Assembly (NCBI RefSeq): GCF_006438785.1
Contig: NZ_RCZB01000001.1
Coordinates: 259,912-323,911, forward strand
Origin: Rhodanobacter glycinis
GTDB lineage: Bacteria > Pseudomonadota > Gammaproteobacteria > Xanthomonadales > Rhodanobacteraceae
DNA length: 64,000 bases
Direction: 5' to 3'
The notes under the pieces are model-generated. The model was not told where the DNA came from. It saw only the letters and a list, made by a program, of their open reading frames with translations, and searched no databases. The position numbers and the translations under genes were made by a program. How positions within the stretch are numbered: position 1 is the first letter of the stretch; each line of letters opens with the position of its first letter. Shown here piece by piece: positions 53,688 to 63,341 of the stretch.

Positions 53688-54374
53688 TTATGCGTCCAGG
53701 GCAATACGAAGGGCGGCAGCGCAGGCCAGTGGCGCCAGCACCACAGCCAATACCAGTGCAGCAGCGAGCCAGATGATCGGCGCGAGCCACGGCAATCCCT
53801 GCTGGGCGGCCGCCACGGCACCCGCGGCAAAGATCACCGCCGGCACGCACAAAGGCAGCAACATCAAGGCCAGCAGCATACCAGAGCGCCGGGTGCCGGC
53901 CGTCAGCGCCACCAGCACCGCGCCGAACAGACTGAGCAGCGGTGTGGCCAGCGACAGCGCCAGCAGCAACACCGGAATCACCGCGCCGGGCAGGTGCAGC
54001 ATCGAGGCCAGCAGCGGCGCGATCACGATCAGCGGGAGCGCGGTGGTGATCCAGTGGGCCAGGATCTTCATGCCAAGCATCAGTGCCAGCGGCTGCGGGG
54101 CCATGACCAGCTGTTCCAGCGAACCGTCCTCGATATCGCTGGAGAACATCGCATCCAGCGCCAGCAGCATCGCCAGCAACACGGTGACCAGCACCACACC
54201 GCCGGCGATCCGCTGCAGCAGCGTGTCTTCCGGCCCCAGCGCGAACGGGAACAGCATCGTCACGATCAGCGCATACAGCACCGGCATCGCGATATCGCCG
54301 CGCCGGCGCCAGGCCAGGGTGAGGTCGCGTCGCAGCATCGCCGTGCAGGCGGTGAGGAGGCCCGGACGATTCAT
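53688..54374 (-). CDS. ccmB: Haem exporter protein CcmB
   Basis: 228 residues from [18 protein letters not shown]; six membrane helices; motifs [33 protein letters not shown]. Membrane partner of CcmA. The start overlaps the ccmA stop by 4 nt; ends 6 nt before ccmC. Confidence 0.93.
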   Translation of the reverse strand: MNRPGLLTACTAMLRRDLTLAWRRRGDIAMPVLYALIVTMLFPFALGPEDTLLQRIAGGVVLVTVLLAMLLALDAMFSSDIEDGSLEQLVMAPQPLALMLGMKILAHWITTALPLIVIAPLLASMLHLPGAVIPVLLLALSLATPLLSLFGAVLVALTAGTRRSGMLLALMLLPLCVPAVIFAAGAVAAAQQGLPWLAPIIWLAAALVLAVVLAPLACAAALRIALDA

Positions 54375-55006
54375 GCGTGCATCCGGATATGCCGGGGTTC
54401 GCCGCCATGGAAACTCACGGCGCCATGGCTGGTCACCAGCGCGGCACCGCCGGCGGCGGTGTGCGTCTCCAGTATGCGATTGACCAGCGCGATGCCGATG
54501 CGGTCGAGGTTCGCGTACGGCTCGTCGAGCAGCCACAGCGTGGCCGGCAGCAACAGCAACCGGGCCAGTGCGGCGCGCTTCTTCTGGCCAGCGGACAAGC
54601 GGCGCACCGGTTCGTCTTCGTAACCGCGCAGGCCGATCTCGGCCAGCACTGCCGCCACACTGGCGCCGTCGCGGCAGCCATGCAGGCCGGCGGCGATCCG
54701 CAGGTTTTCGCAGGGGCTGAGATCGGCCTTGAGGCCGAGCTGGTGGCCGAGAAACAGGATCTCGCCGGCGCAGCGATCGCGCTGCAACGGTTCCCCGCGC
54801 CAGCGCAGCTCGCCTTCGCCGACGTGCAGCAGGCCAGCGAGCATGCGCAGCAAGGTGGTCTTGCCGCTGCCGTTGTCGCCCTCGACCAGCGCCAGTTCGC
54901 CGGCGCGCAGTTGAAAATCCAGCGGTGCGAACACTGGTTCGTCCTGGCGAAGGAAACTCAGGGCTCGCGCTTCAAGCAGGGACGCAGTGGAATTTGCGGC
55001 GGTCAT
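54371..55006 (-). CDS. ccmA: Cytochrome c biogenesis ABC ATPase CcmA
   Basis: 211 residues from [13 protein letters not shown] (an ATG six codons upstream lacks a better SD). Walker [19 protein letters not shown], signature [17 protein letters not shown], Walker [13 protein letters not shown] and switch His in VTSHGAV. With CcmB it releases holo-CcmE from CcmCD. First gene of the ccm operon, on the leftward strand. Confidence 0.95.
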   Translation of the reverse strand: MTAANSTASLLEARALSFLRQDEPVFAPLDFQLRAGELALVEGDNGSGKTTLLRMLAGLLHVGEGELRWRGEPLQRDRCAGEILFLGHQLGLKADLSPCENLRIAAGLHGCRDGASVAAVLAEIGLRGYEDEPVRRLSAGQKKRAALARLLLLPATLWLLDEPYANLDRIGIALVNRILETHTAAGGAALVTSHGAVSFHGGEPRHIRMHA

Positions 55007-55067
55007 TACCTTGATTGTCCGCAATGCCGATGGCGCTTGTCCATGCGGCGTGCTGCCGCTGAGCCGG

Positions 55068-55475
55068 TCAGTCCGTCAGACGCAAATGGGCGACACCATT
55101 CGCCTGGCCATGCACATACGCCAGTTGTGCGTGTTTTCTGGCCAGACTGTCCAGCACGGCGATGGGCGCTCCGATCACAAACAGGCTGGGTTCAACCCAG
55201 CCCGTGCTGCCGACCCCGATGGCAGAGTAGACCGTCACGTCGGGCTGGCCCTGCAGGGTGGCCAGCAATTCGCGTTGCGCAGCCAGATTCTCCGCGAGCG
55301 GGCGCCTGCGCGCCTGCGGATTCCACGCCGTGATGAAAGCCCATGGGCGCGAGCCGACCACGGACACGAGCTCGCCGGGCAGCATCAGGTCGACGCGTAT
55401 CGTCGCCCAGGTCACCGTGTCCAGGTTGACGTGGTAGGCCGTGGCGTGGAACGCCTCCAGCAGGGACTCATCCAT
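55068..55475 (-). CDS. DUF3293 protein
   Basis: 135 residues from [16 protein letters not shown]. The [20 protein letters not shown] block and [10 protein letters not shown] match DUF3293, a small uncharacterised family. It overlaps kmo by 8 nt, so it is translationally linked to kmo. Confidence 0.75.
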   Translation of the reverse strand: MDESLLEAFHATAYHVNLDTVTWATIRVDLMLPGELVSVVGSRPWAFITAWNPQARRRPLAENLAAQRELLATLQGQPDVTVYSAIGVGSTGWVEPSLFVIGAPIAVLDSLARKHAQLAYVHGQANGVAHLRLTD

Positions 55476-56871
55476 GGCGAAGTACCGGCAAGGGAGGCAG
55501 GCTGGACTGGAGCAGCCGTACTGCCGCATCGAGGTCGATATCGGCGACTTGCGGTGACTCGCGCAGCAACTGTTCCAGCAAGGCGTCCTGCGCACGTCCG
55601 CGCTCGAGCGCATAGACGTAGGGCACGTGCGAGAACGTGACCAACCTGTAACGCGCCATGTAATGGTGCGGCGCGCGTGCGGCCAGCAGCGCACCCAGCT
55701 CGCGCTTGGCCAGGTAGTGCGGGTCGGCGACCGAGTCGCGCATCTCGACGTAGTTTTCCAGCGCCATCGCGGCGATCGCGTTCGCGTTGGGTAGGCGCAC
55801 GCGCTGGAACTCGGCGAACACCTCGGCGCTGTCGTCCGGCGCCGCGGCCAGCAGGTTCGCCAGCACCACGGTGTCTTCGAAGCCGCAGTTCATGCCCTGG
55901 CCGTGGAACGGCACGATCGCGTGGGCGGCATCGCCGACCAGAAGCGCACGGCCGTCCAGATGCCAGCGGTCGAGATACAGCGTGGACAGGGTACCGACCG
56001 GATGGGTGTCGAAGTCTTCGTTGAAGCGTGGAATCAGCGACAGCAATCCCGGGAACTGTTTGCTGAAGAACGCCGCGGCGGCATCGGCGTCGGGCAGAGT
56101 GGCGAAGCTCGGTGCCTCACCTTGCGCCGGCAGGAACAGTGTGACCGTGAAGCTGCCCTCGGTATTCGGCAGCGCGATGCACATGTAGCCGCCGCGGGGC
56201 CAGATATGCAGCGCGTGTGGCTCCAGCGCGAACTGGTCACGACCGCCGCTGAGCCGCAGCACGGCGGCCGGCAGTTCGCCGGCTGGGGGGATTTCCAGCT
56301 CCTTGTAGCCATGGCCGAGCGACTCGATGCGTTCGCCCAGCGGGCTGTGCGCATTCATCGCCGCGCGCACCGAAGAGCCGGCGCCATCGGCACCGATCAG
56401 CATGCCGAACGGAAGATCGCGTTCCACTCCCGTCGCGTCGGCCATCCGGATGCGCTGCGCATCGAAGTCGGCGCCGATCAGCGATTGTCCGAAATGAAAC
56501 TGCACGCCAGCAGCCTCGGCGGCATCCAGCAGCAGCATGTTGAGTGTGCCGCGGGAGACCGACCAGATCACTTCGCTGTCGTCGACACCGTAGCGTTGCA
56601 ACGCGCTGTTGCCGTCGAGATCGTGCACCATGCGTCCGCGCATCATCACCGCGTGTTGCAGCACGTCATCGGCCAGCCCCGCCGAGCGCAAAGCCTGCAA
56701 GCCGCGTTCGGCGAGGGCGAGGTTGATCGAGCGACCGCCGATGAAGCCGGCTCGCCGGGGGTCCGCACGCTTCTCGAACACCTCGACTGCAAAGCCGCGC
56801 TGCGCCAGCTGCTGTGCCAGCAGTGCGCCGACCAGGCCGCCGCCAATGAGGGTGATGGGTTGCTGCGCCAT
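55468..56871 (-). CDS. kmo: Kynurenine 3-monooxygenase
   Basis: 467 residues. FAD fingerprint ITLIGGGLVGALLAQQLA, RSINLALAERGLQAL, NADPH-type LIGADGAGSSVRAAM, and GDAAHAIVPFHGQGMNCGFE, then a C-terminal Arg/Tyr-rich region of the KMO family. It hydroxylates kynurenine at C3 in tryptophan degradation to quinolinate/NAD. Other pathway genes are not in the window. Confidence 0.92.
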   Translation of the reverse strand: MAQQPITLIGGGLVGALLAQQLAQRGFAVEVFEKRADPRRAGFIGGRSINLALAERGLQALRSAGLADDVLQHAVMMRGRMVHDLDGNSALQRYGVDDSEVIWSVSRGTLNMLLLDAAEAAGVQFHFGQSLIGADFDAQRIRMADATGVERDLPFGMLIGADGAGSSVRAAMNAHSPLGERIESLGHGYKELEIPPAGELPAAVLRLSGGRDQFALEPHALHIWPRGGYMCIALPNTEGSFTVTLFLPAQGEAPSFATLPDADAAAAFFSKQFPGLLSLIPRFNEDFDTHPVGTLSTLYLDRWHLDGRALLVGDAAHAIVPFHGQGMNCGFEDTVVLANLLAAAPDDSAEVFAEFQRVRLPNANAIAAMALENYVEMRDSVADPHYLAKRELGALLAARAPHHYMARYRLVTFSHVPYVYALERGRAQDALLEQLLRESPQVADIDLDAAVRLLQSSLPPLPVLRHG

Positions 56872-56948
56872 GCTGCGATCCGCGGAAGGTAATCTGCCCA
56901 CTGTTCCGCAAGCGGGACGCGACTGCAATCCCGCGTCGCCCGAGCGAC

Positions 56949-57740
56949 TCAGAAGCTCATGAAATACCCGCCGTTGACCGGCAGGTTGGCGCCGGTGATG
57001 TAGCCGGCATCGTCGGCGGCGAGAAAGGCCACGGTGCGGGCGATATCGGCCGGCGAACCCAGTCGCCCGACCGGGATGTCGGCGATGATCTGCGCACGGA
57101 TCTCCGCCGATACGGCGGCAACCATCGGTGTGTCGCAGTAGCCGGGCGAGACGGTATTCACGGTGACGCCCTTGCGCGCGGTCTCGCGCGCCAGCGCCAT
57201 GCTGAAGCCGTGCACGCCGGCCTTGGCAGCGGAGTAATTGGTCTGGCCGAACTGCCCGGTCTGGCCGTTGACCGAGCTGATGTTGACGATGCGGCCGAAG
57301 CCGCGCGCCGTCATGCCCTCCACCACATTGCGGCACATGTTGAACACGCCGTCGAGGTTCACGCGCATCAGTTCATGCCACTGCTGCGGCGTCATCTTGC
57401 GCAGGCTGGCGTCGCGGGTGATACCGGCGGCGTTGACCAGGATATCGACGCGGCCATGCTGTTGTTCGATGCGGGCGACCAGCTGCTGGCAGCTGTCGAA
57501 GTCGCTGACGTCGGCAGGCTCGAACGTGATGGCGTCATGGGAGCTGGCGATTTCATCGCGGAACGCGGCGATGCGCTCGCTGCGTGCCGCCAGATCCACT
57601 GCGACCACCTTGCAGTCGGTCTGGGTCAGTTGACGGCAGATTTCCGTGCCGATGCCACCGATGCCGCCAGTAACCAGCGCAACACGTCTTCCAACAGCAG
57701 GCTTTTCAACAGCAGGTCTCGAAGCGGCAGTCTGGTTCAT
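56949..57740 (-). CDS. phbB: Acetoacetyl-CoA reductase (PhbB-type SDR)
   Basis: 263 residues. VALVTGGIGGIGTEICRQL, VLVNAAGITRDASLRKM, catalytic Ser in VNISSVNGQTGQFGQ and YSAAKAG, C-terminal GYITGANLPVNGGYFM. The TRDAS(L/R)KM and NGQTGQFGQTNY motifs are typical of PHB-pathway reductases that make (R)-3-hydroxybutyryl-CoA. phaR follows upstream on the same strand, which supports a PHB role. Confidence 0.9.
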   Translation of the reverse strand: MNQTAASRPAVEKPAVGRRVALVTGGIGGIGTEICRQLTQTDCKVVAVDLAARSERIAAFRDEIASSHDAITFEPADVSDFDSCQQLVARIEQQHGRVDILVNAAGITRDASLRKMTPQQWHELMRVNLDGVFNMCRNVVEGMTARGFGRIVNISSVNGQTGQFGQTNYSAAKAGVHGFSMALARETARKGVTVNTVSPGYCDTPMVAAVSAEIRAQIIADIPVGRLGSPADIARTVAFLAADDAGYITGANLPVNGGYFMSF

Positions 57741-57856
57741 GGATTTCGGTCAGTTGGCTTGATCATGCGGCATGGCAGCACGTGCTGTGCTGCAGCGATC
57801 GGATCAGGGGGACAAACGAACGGCGCGTCGATGCGCGCCGTGAGCCAGGCCTGGAA

Positions 57857-58354
57857 TCAGCCGGATTTCTTGCCGCTGCGGCTGCTGGCACCCGGGGTCG
57901 GGATCACCTGGGCGGCGGTATCGATGAGTCCGCGCTGCATGGCCTGGAATGCCGCCAGGTTGCGCTCGGTCAGGTCGTTCAGCGTGTTCCAGGGCGTCTG
58001 CCCCATCAGGCTGTTGAGCTGGCTGCGGAACTGCGTTTGCTGATCCAGGAACACTTCGAGGCTGCGCTCCAGGTACGGTCCCATGAAGCCCTGCAGCGAA
58101 TTGCCGTAGAAACGGATGATCTGGCTGAGCAGCTGCGGCGACAGCATCGGCTGCCCCTTGTCCTCGTGTTCGGAGATGATCTGCAGCAAGACCGAACGGG
58201 TCAGGTCTTCGCCGCTCTTGGCGTCGCGAACCTCGAAATCCTCGTTGTCCAGCACCAGTTGACGGACTTCCTCCAGCGTGATGTAGCTGGAGATTTCCGT
58301 GTCGTAGAGACGCCGGTTCGGGTACTTCTTGATGGTGCGCTTTGTTTGTGCCAT
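57857..58354 (-). CDS. phaR: Polyhydroxyalkanoate synthesis repressor PhaR
   Basis: 165 residues. The N-terminal PHA_acc DNA-binding domain is clear: TIKKYPNRRLYDTEISSYIT, LEEVRQLVLDNEDFEVRDAK and GEDLTRSVLLQIISEHE. It represses phasin and PHB genes by binding DNA and the polymer granule. It is 116 nt upstream of phbB in the same direction. Confidence 0.95.
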   Translation of the reverse strand: MAQTKRTIKKYPNRRLYDTEISSYITLEEVRQLVLDNEDFEVRDAKSGEDLTRSVLLQIISEHEDKGQPMLSPQLLSQIIRFYGNSLQGFMGPYLERSLEVFLDQQTQFRSQLNSLMGQTPWNTLNDLTERNLAAFQAMQRGLIDTAAQVIPTPGASSRSGKKSG

Positions 58355-58444
58355 GCGGCGAACGCTAACAGAAGATATTGCGCCGCACCAGTCGTGGCCG
58401 TATCGAAAATGCTGCAGCCCCGGGACGCAGCATTTTCGCCACCC

Positions 58445-60007
58445 TCAGTGGCCGACCGCACCGCCAGCGCTTCCGAACGGCGGTTTGGCGAACCACAGGA
58501 TCGGGATCAGCAGCACGAACAGGATCGCGCAGGCCCAGAACACGTCATTCACCGCCAGCGTCAGCGCCTCGCGCGTCAGCAGCTGGTCGATCAGCCCCAG
58601 GCTTTGCGTGTGGGACAGGCCGCTATGCGACAGCTGCGAGATGAATTGGGTGGCCGCGGGATGGCCCGGGCTGACGTACTCGGTCAGCGCGGCATGGTGG
58701 GTTTCGCCGCGGTGCTGCCACATCGTCACCATGATCGCGGTGGACACGCTCGAACCGATGGTGCGGCAGAAATTGGACAGTCCCGATGCGCTGGCGATCT
58801 GGTCGACCGGCAGGCCGGAAAGGTAGACCTGGTTCAGCGGGATGAAGAAGCACGGAATCGCCAGGCCCATCACGAAGCGCGGCACGATCAGGGTGGAAAA
58901 CGAGGCGGAGCTGTCGAAGGTGGAGAACCAGTACGCGGTGCCGGCGAACACCAGGAACGCGAACGTCACCACCGCGCGCAGGTCCAGCTTGTGCATGTTC
59001 TTGCCCAGGATCGGCGCGATCAGGAACGCCAGCACGCCGACCGGCGCGGTGGCCAGCCCGGCCCAAGTGGCGGTATAGCCCAGGGTGATCTGCAGCCACA
59101 GCGGAAACACCACGTTGATGCCGAAGAACGCAAACATGCCCAGCGACAGGCTGACCACGCCCACGGTGAAATTGCGTTGCTTGAACAGCGACAGGTCCAC
59201 CACCGGATGCTTCGCGTGCAGCTCCCACACGATCAGGAAGGTGATGCAGATTAGCGCGGTGAGACCCAGGGTCAGGATCATCGGCGAGGAGAACCAGTCG
59301 TGGTCGTTGCCGTTGTCCAGCATGAACTGCAATGCGCCGACGCCGACCACCAGCAGCAGCAGGCCGATCATGTCGATCGGTGCCTTGTAGGTCCTCGTCT
59401 CGCGCTTGCGCAGCAGGCCCCAGGTGACCACCGCCGCCAGGATACCCACCGGCAGGTTGATGTAGAAAATCCACGGCCACGAGAAATTGTCAGTCAGCCA
59501 GCCGCCCAGGATCGGGCCGAAGATTGGCGCCACCACCACGGTCATCGCCCATAGCGCCAGTGCGATGCCCTGTTTTTCCTTGGGGTAATTGGACAGCAGC
59601 AGGGTCAGCGACAGCGCCACCATCGGGCCGGATCCCGCACCCTGCAGCAGCCGTCCGATCACCAGCATCGGCATGCTGGTGGCCAGGCCGCACAGCATCG
59701 AGAAGATCACGAACATCAGCACCGAACCGACGAAGGTCTTCACCTCGCCGAAGCGGCGCGCCAGCCAGCCGGTGAGCGGCTGCATGATCGCGCTGGCCAG
59801 CGCGTACGAGCTGATCGTCCAGGTGCCTTCGCTGGGGCTCACGCCGAGGCTGCCGGCGATATGCGGCACCGCGACGTTGACGATCGTCATGTCCAGCACC
59901 TCCATGAAGGTGCTGAACGCGACGGCGATGGTGAGCAGCGCCAGCGGAGCGCCGTGAAGCGGCTTCAGCGGGGCGTCGGGTGCAGCGTCGTTCGGCGTGG
60001 CGGCCAT
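58445..60007 (-). CDS. emrB: EmrB-type DHA2 multidrug MFS transporter
   Basis: 520 residues, 14 membrane helices. DHA2 motifs: FMEVLDMTIVNVAVPHIAG, the motif A variant GWLARRFGEVKTF, and GRLLQGAGSGPMVALS. It is the inner-membrane pump of a tripartite system with EmrA and the outer-membrane factor encoded just upstream. Last gene of the emr operon. Confidence 0.93.
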   Translation of the reverse strand: MAATPNDAAPDAPLKPLHGAPLALLTIAVAFSTFMEVLDMTIVNVAVPHIAGSLGVSPSEGTWTISSYALASAIMQPLTGWLARRFGEVKTFVGSVLMFVIFSMLCGLATSMPMLVIGRLLQGAGSGPMVALSLTLLLSNYPKEKQGIALALWAMTVVVAPIFGPILGGWLTDNFSWPWIFYINLPVGILAAVVTWGLLRKRETRTYKAPIDMIGLLLLVVGVGALQFMLDNGNDHDWFSSPMILTLGLTALICITFLIVWELHAKHPVVDLSLFKQRNFTVGVVSLSLGMFAFFGINVVFPLWLQITLGYTATWAGLATAPVGVLAFLIAPILGKNMHKLDLRAVVTFAFLVFAGTAYWFSTFDSSASFSTLIVPRFVMGLAIPCFFIPLNQVYLSGLPVDQIASASGLSNFCRTIGSSVSTAIMVTMWQHRGETHHAALTEYVSPGHPAATQFISQLSHSGLSHTQSLGLIDQLLTREALTLAVNDVFWACAILFVLLIPILWFAKPPFGSAGGAVGH

Positions 60008-60015
60008 GGCTGGAT

Positions 60016-61230
60016 TCAGTTCGCGGCAGTGGCGTGGGACAGGTTGGCCTGAATGATGCGGTCGGCTTCCGCATCCGCCTTGCTGGCCATCTGGTCGTAG
60101 ACGTCGGTTTGCGCCACCGGTGTGTGCACCGAGGTGTCGGCAAGCACGCGGCCCTGGTCATTGCGGATGTCCACCGTGACATCGGTGGACAGGCCGATAC
60201 GCAGCGGATGCTTGTCCAGCTCCTTGTTGTCCAGCGCGATGCGCACGGGCACGCGTTGCACCACCTTGATCCAGTTGCCGGTGGCGTTCTGCGCCGGCAG
60301 CAGCGAGAACACGCTGCCGGTGCCGGCGCCCAGACCGATCACCTTGCCGTGATATTCCGCATCGCTGCCGTAGACGTCGGAGATAACCTTCGCTGGTTGG
60401 CCGATTCGGATATGGCGCAGCTGGCTTTCCTTGAAATTCGCATCGATCCAGAGATCGTGCAACGGCACTACGGTCATCAATTGCTGGCCGGCCGCAACGC
60501 TGTTGCCCAGTTGTACGCTGCGCTCGGCCACGTAGCCGGACACCGGTGCATAGATCGCGTTGCGCTGTGCGGCGACCCAGGCGGCGCGGAAGTTGGCGCG
60601 CGCCTGCAGCACCGCCGGGTTCTGCGCCACATCGGTGCCTTCGGTGGCTGCATGCGCGGCAGATGCCTGCGCCTCGGCCGCGGCCACAGCCGAACGCGCC
60701 TGCTCTACGCCATCGCGCAGGTGCTGCACGATCTCGGGCGATTCGGCGTGAGCGGCGATTAGCGGCAAGCGGCGCTTCAGATCGGCTTCGGCCTTTTTCA
60801 GGTCGAGCTTCGCGGCTACCACCTGGGCATCCGCACCGGTGGCTGAACTGGTCTGCTGACGCACGCCGCGCACGGCCTGGGCCAGCGCACTGCGCGCTTG
60901 CTGCAGGCGTGTCTCGCCATCGGTGCTGTCCAGCTTCACCAGTACCTGGCCGGCGTCGACGTGCTGGGTGTCGTCGGCGAGGATCGCCACCACCGTGCCC
61001 GGCACCTGCGCCGAGATCGCCACCTGGTTGCCACCGACATAAGCGTTGTCGGTTTTCTCGCGGGTGGAAAACACGAACAGCCACAGCAGGAACCAGACCA
61101 GGCCGGCGAGGATGAACGCACCGGCCACGATCAGCAGGACGCGGCGACGCTTGGCCGGGTCCTTGGCGGCCATGCCGCTCTCGTCGGCGTCATTGGCGAC
61201 TTGCGACTTGTCGGATTCAGTGGCGCTCAT
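60016..61230 (-). CDS. emrA: EmrA-type membrane-fusion protein
   Basis: 404 residues. Cytoplasmic basic start, one membrane helix (VLLIVAGAFILAGLVWFLLW), lipoyl-like halves (VAISAQVPGTVVAILADDTQ and NAIYAPVSGYVAERSVQLGN) around a long helical hairpin, and a beta-barrel end. It links EmrB to the outer-membrane channel. It overlaps the preceding gene by 14 nt. Confidence 0.93.
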   Translation of the reverse strand: MSATESDKSQVANDADESGMAAKDPAKRRRVLLIVAGAFILAGLVWFLLWLFVFSTREKTDNAYVGGNQVAISAQVPGTVVAILADDTQHVDAGQVLVKLDSTDGETRLQQARSALAQAVRGVRQQTSSATGADAQVVAAKLDLKKAEADLKRRLPLIAAHAESPEIVQHLRDGVEQARSAVAAAEAQASAAHAATEGTDVAQNPAVLQARANFRAAWVAAQRNAIYAPVSGYVAERSVQLGNSVAAGQQLMTVVPLHDLWIDANFKESQLRHIRIGQPAKVISDVYGSDAEYHGKVIGLGAGTGSVFSLLPAQNATGNWIKVVQRVPVRIALDNKELDKHPLRIGLSTDVTVDIRNDQGRVLADTSVHTPVAQTDVYDQMASKADAEADRIIQANLSHATAAN

Positions 61231-62707
61231 GGTCGACGGCTCCGGCGGTAACAGAAGGGGAAGGGATTCGAGTGGTCACGTCAGCCGGCACAGGAGTGCG
61301 ATAGCCGCCGCCGAGTGCCTTGATCAAGGCGAGGTCAGTGCTCAACGCCTGCGCCTGCAGCTGCGCTGCGGCATCGCGTTGTTGCAGCAGTTCGGCTTTC
61401 GCGCCGAGGCTTTCGCGGACATCGCGCACGCCCTGGCGCGCGCGCGCTTGCGCGCTGGCCAGCAGCTGCCGGTCGGCGTCGAGCTGCGTGTGCTGTTCGT
61501 GTTGACGGGCGGCGACCTGTTCGGCACTCAAGGCCTGGGTGGCCACCTCGCGCGCCGCGGTCAGCACGGTGCTGTTGTACTGCGCCACCGCTGCATCGAG
61601 CTGGGCCTTGCTGACGCCGTAGTTGGCCTCCAAAGCGCCGCCGTTGAAAATCGGCAGATGCAGTGCTGGGGTCAATGCAAACGTGCGGCTGCCGGGAGTG
61701 AGCAGCTTGCCCATGTCGATGCTGGACAAACCCGCCATCGCGCTGATGCTGATGTCGGGGAAGAACTCTGCACGTGCCGCATCGGTCTGCTTGAGCGCGG
61801 CTTCGACCTGCCAATGGCTGGCGGCGATGTCAGGTCGCCTCGCGATCAGGTCCAGCCCCGCATGGGGTGGCACGCCACGCTCGACCGCTGGCAGCGGCAG
61901 TGCCTTGAGTTCCGGCAATTGCGCCGGTGCCACGCCGAGCAGCGAGGCGAGCGCGACGTGGCGGATCTTTGCCGAGCCGTCGAGTGCCACGCGCATCTCG
62001 CGCACACCGGCCAGCTGCGCGCGGGCCTTCTGGGCCTCGTCCGGCAAATCGATGCCCTGCTGCACACGCAACTCGGCGATATGCGTCAACTGCTGCTGCG
62101 TGGCGAGCAGTTGGTCGGTCAACTGCAGGCGTGCCTGATCGGCCTGCCAGCCAAAGTAGGTATCGGCCACGGCGTACTGGATCGCCAATGCAGCGGCACT
62201 GCGCTGCGCCTCGGCAGCGTGAGCCTGATCCAGCGCTGCTTCCACTGTCGCGCGCTTCTTGCCCCACCAGTCGAAGTCGTATTGCAGCTGCACCCCGAGG
62301 TCGGCCTGGTTGTACCAGGTGAAACCAAGGAACTTGCTGGGGATCAGACCATGTTCGCTCATCCGCGTGCGTGTTACCTGCGCGCTACCGTTGATCGACA
62401 GCCCGAGCTGCGCGGCGGCGAGTCGTGCGGACTGGTCAGCGTTCTGCACGCGACTTTGCGCCAAGGCAAGATCTGGCGACTGCCGCATGGCGCGATCCAT
62501 CAGATCATTCAGCTGCGGGTCGTCGTATTGCCGCCACCACTGCGTTGCTGGCCAGCCGGCACGTGCCGGAGCCTGCAGGCCGGCCAGCGGAACGTCGTCA
62601 CGCAGCACCGGCGCACCGAGTTTTGCCGGTGCGACCGCGCAGGCGGCCAACACCAGCGTGATCGCCACGGCCAGCGCCGTGCGGCCACGTAGCAGGGCAT
62701 GCTTCAT
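61217..62707 (-). CDS. Outer-membrane efflux lipoprotein (NodT/OprM type)
   Basis: 496 residues from MKHALLRGRTALAV (AAGGA 8 nt upstream); signal peptide with lipobox TLVLAACAVAP. Two OEP repeats with long helices (RSPDLALAQSRVQNADQSAR and later IARRPDIAASHWQVEAALKQ). Forms the trimeric exit duct of the Emr system. Confidence 0.92.
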   Translation of the reverse strand: MKHALLRGRTALAVAITLVLAACAVAPAKLGAPVLRDDVPLAGLQAPARAGWPATQWWRQYDDPQLNDLMDRAMRQSPDLALAQSRVQNADQSARLAAAQLGLSINGSAQVTRTRMSEHGLIPSKFLGFTWYNQADLGVQLQYDFDWWGKKRATVEAALDQAHAAEAQRSAAALAIQYAVADTYFGWQADQARLQLTDQLLATQQQLTHIAELRVQQGIDLPDEAQKARAQLAGVREMRVALDGSAKIRHVALASLLGVAPAQLPELKALPLPAVERGVPPHAGLDLIARRPDIAASHWQVEAALKQTDAARAEFFPDISISAMAGLSSIDMGKLLTPGSRTFALTPALHLPIFNGGALEANYGVSKAQLDAAVAQYNSTVLTAAREVATQALSAEQVAARQHEQHTQLDADRQLLASAQARARQGVRDVRESLGAKAELLQQRDAAAQLQAQALSTDLALIKALGGGYRTPVPADVTTRIPSPSVTAGAVDHERH

Positions 62708-62718
62708 CGGGGCTTCCT

Positions 62719-63243
62719 TCATGGATGAGTGGCTTCGCTCAACTGGTCGAGGTTATGGGCCAGCTTGCGCAGCAAACGGCTGAGGTTGCGTTTGTCGCCG
62801 TCGCTGAAGTCCGCGAACATGGTGGCGACGCGGGGAAACATCGGCGGCAGCATTTTCTGCACGAAACGTCGGCCGGCCGGGGTGATTCGGATCAGCACGC
62901 GCCGGCGATCCTCTTCGCTGGCGCCGCGAGTGATCAGTCCACGCTTGACCAACGCGTTGGCGATGCGGGTCATGTTGGTGGCGCCCTGGCTGGCGTATTC
63001 ACACAGTTCGCCTGGCGTCGAACTGCCGTCGGGGCGGCTGTACAGGATCATCAACGTGAGAAATTCGCTGTGATTGAGCTTGTGCGGCTTCAGCTTGAAC
63101 TCGAGTTCGCCTTCGAGGCTGGCGCCGACCATCAGCATCAGCCGGCACAGCCGGGCCTCGGCGGCGGGCATCTGCGGGATGATCTGGCTCACCCGTCCGA
63201 TGCCCTCGTCCATCATCTCGATGCAGTTCGTCAGATGCGCCAT
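62719..63243 (-). CDS. emrR: MarR-family regulator of the emr operon (EmrR-like)
   Basis: 174 residues. Winged helix with NHSEFLTLMILYSRPDGSST, GELCEYASQGATNMTRIANA and the wing RGASEEDRRRVLIRITPAG. First gene of the efflux operon; a palindrome lies just upstream, so autoregulation with release by the pumped compounds is likely, as for E. coli MprA/EmrR. Confidence 0.9.
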   Translation of the reverse strand: MAHLTNCIEMMDEGIGRVSQIIPQMPAAEARLCRLMLMVGASLEGELEFKLKPHKLNHSEFLTLMILYSRPDGSSTPGELCEYASQGATNMTRIANALVKRGLITRGASEEDRRRVLIRITPAGRRFVQKMLPPMFPRVATMFADFSDGDKRNLSRLLRKLAHNLDQLSEATHP

Positions 63244-63255
63244 TTCACCAAGTCA

Positions 63256-63273
63256 TATTTCACCAATGAAATA
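63256..63273. promoter_or_regulatory. Operator for the MarR-type regulator
   Basis: TATTTCA-CCAA-TGAAATA, a perfect 7-bp inverted repeat, 12 bp before the emrR start. ATTTCACCAA occurs again at 63242-63251. It overlaps the region where a -10 element is expected. Confidence 0.65.
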
Positions 63274-63341
63274 AAAGATAACAAGCGCTGGCCGTTGTGC
63301 GCAAGTGGCAGTGAACGATGGTGTGACTGAAGCGGACGTGT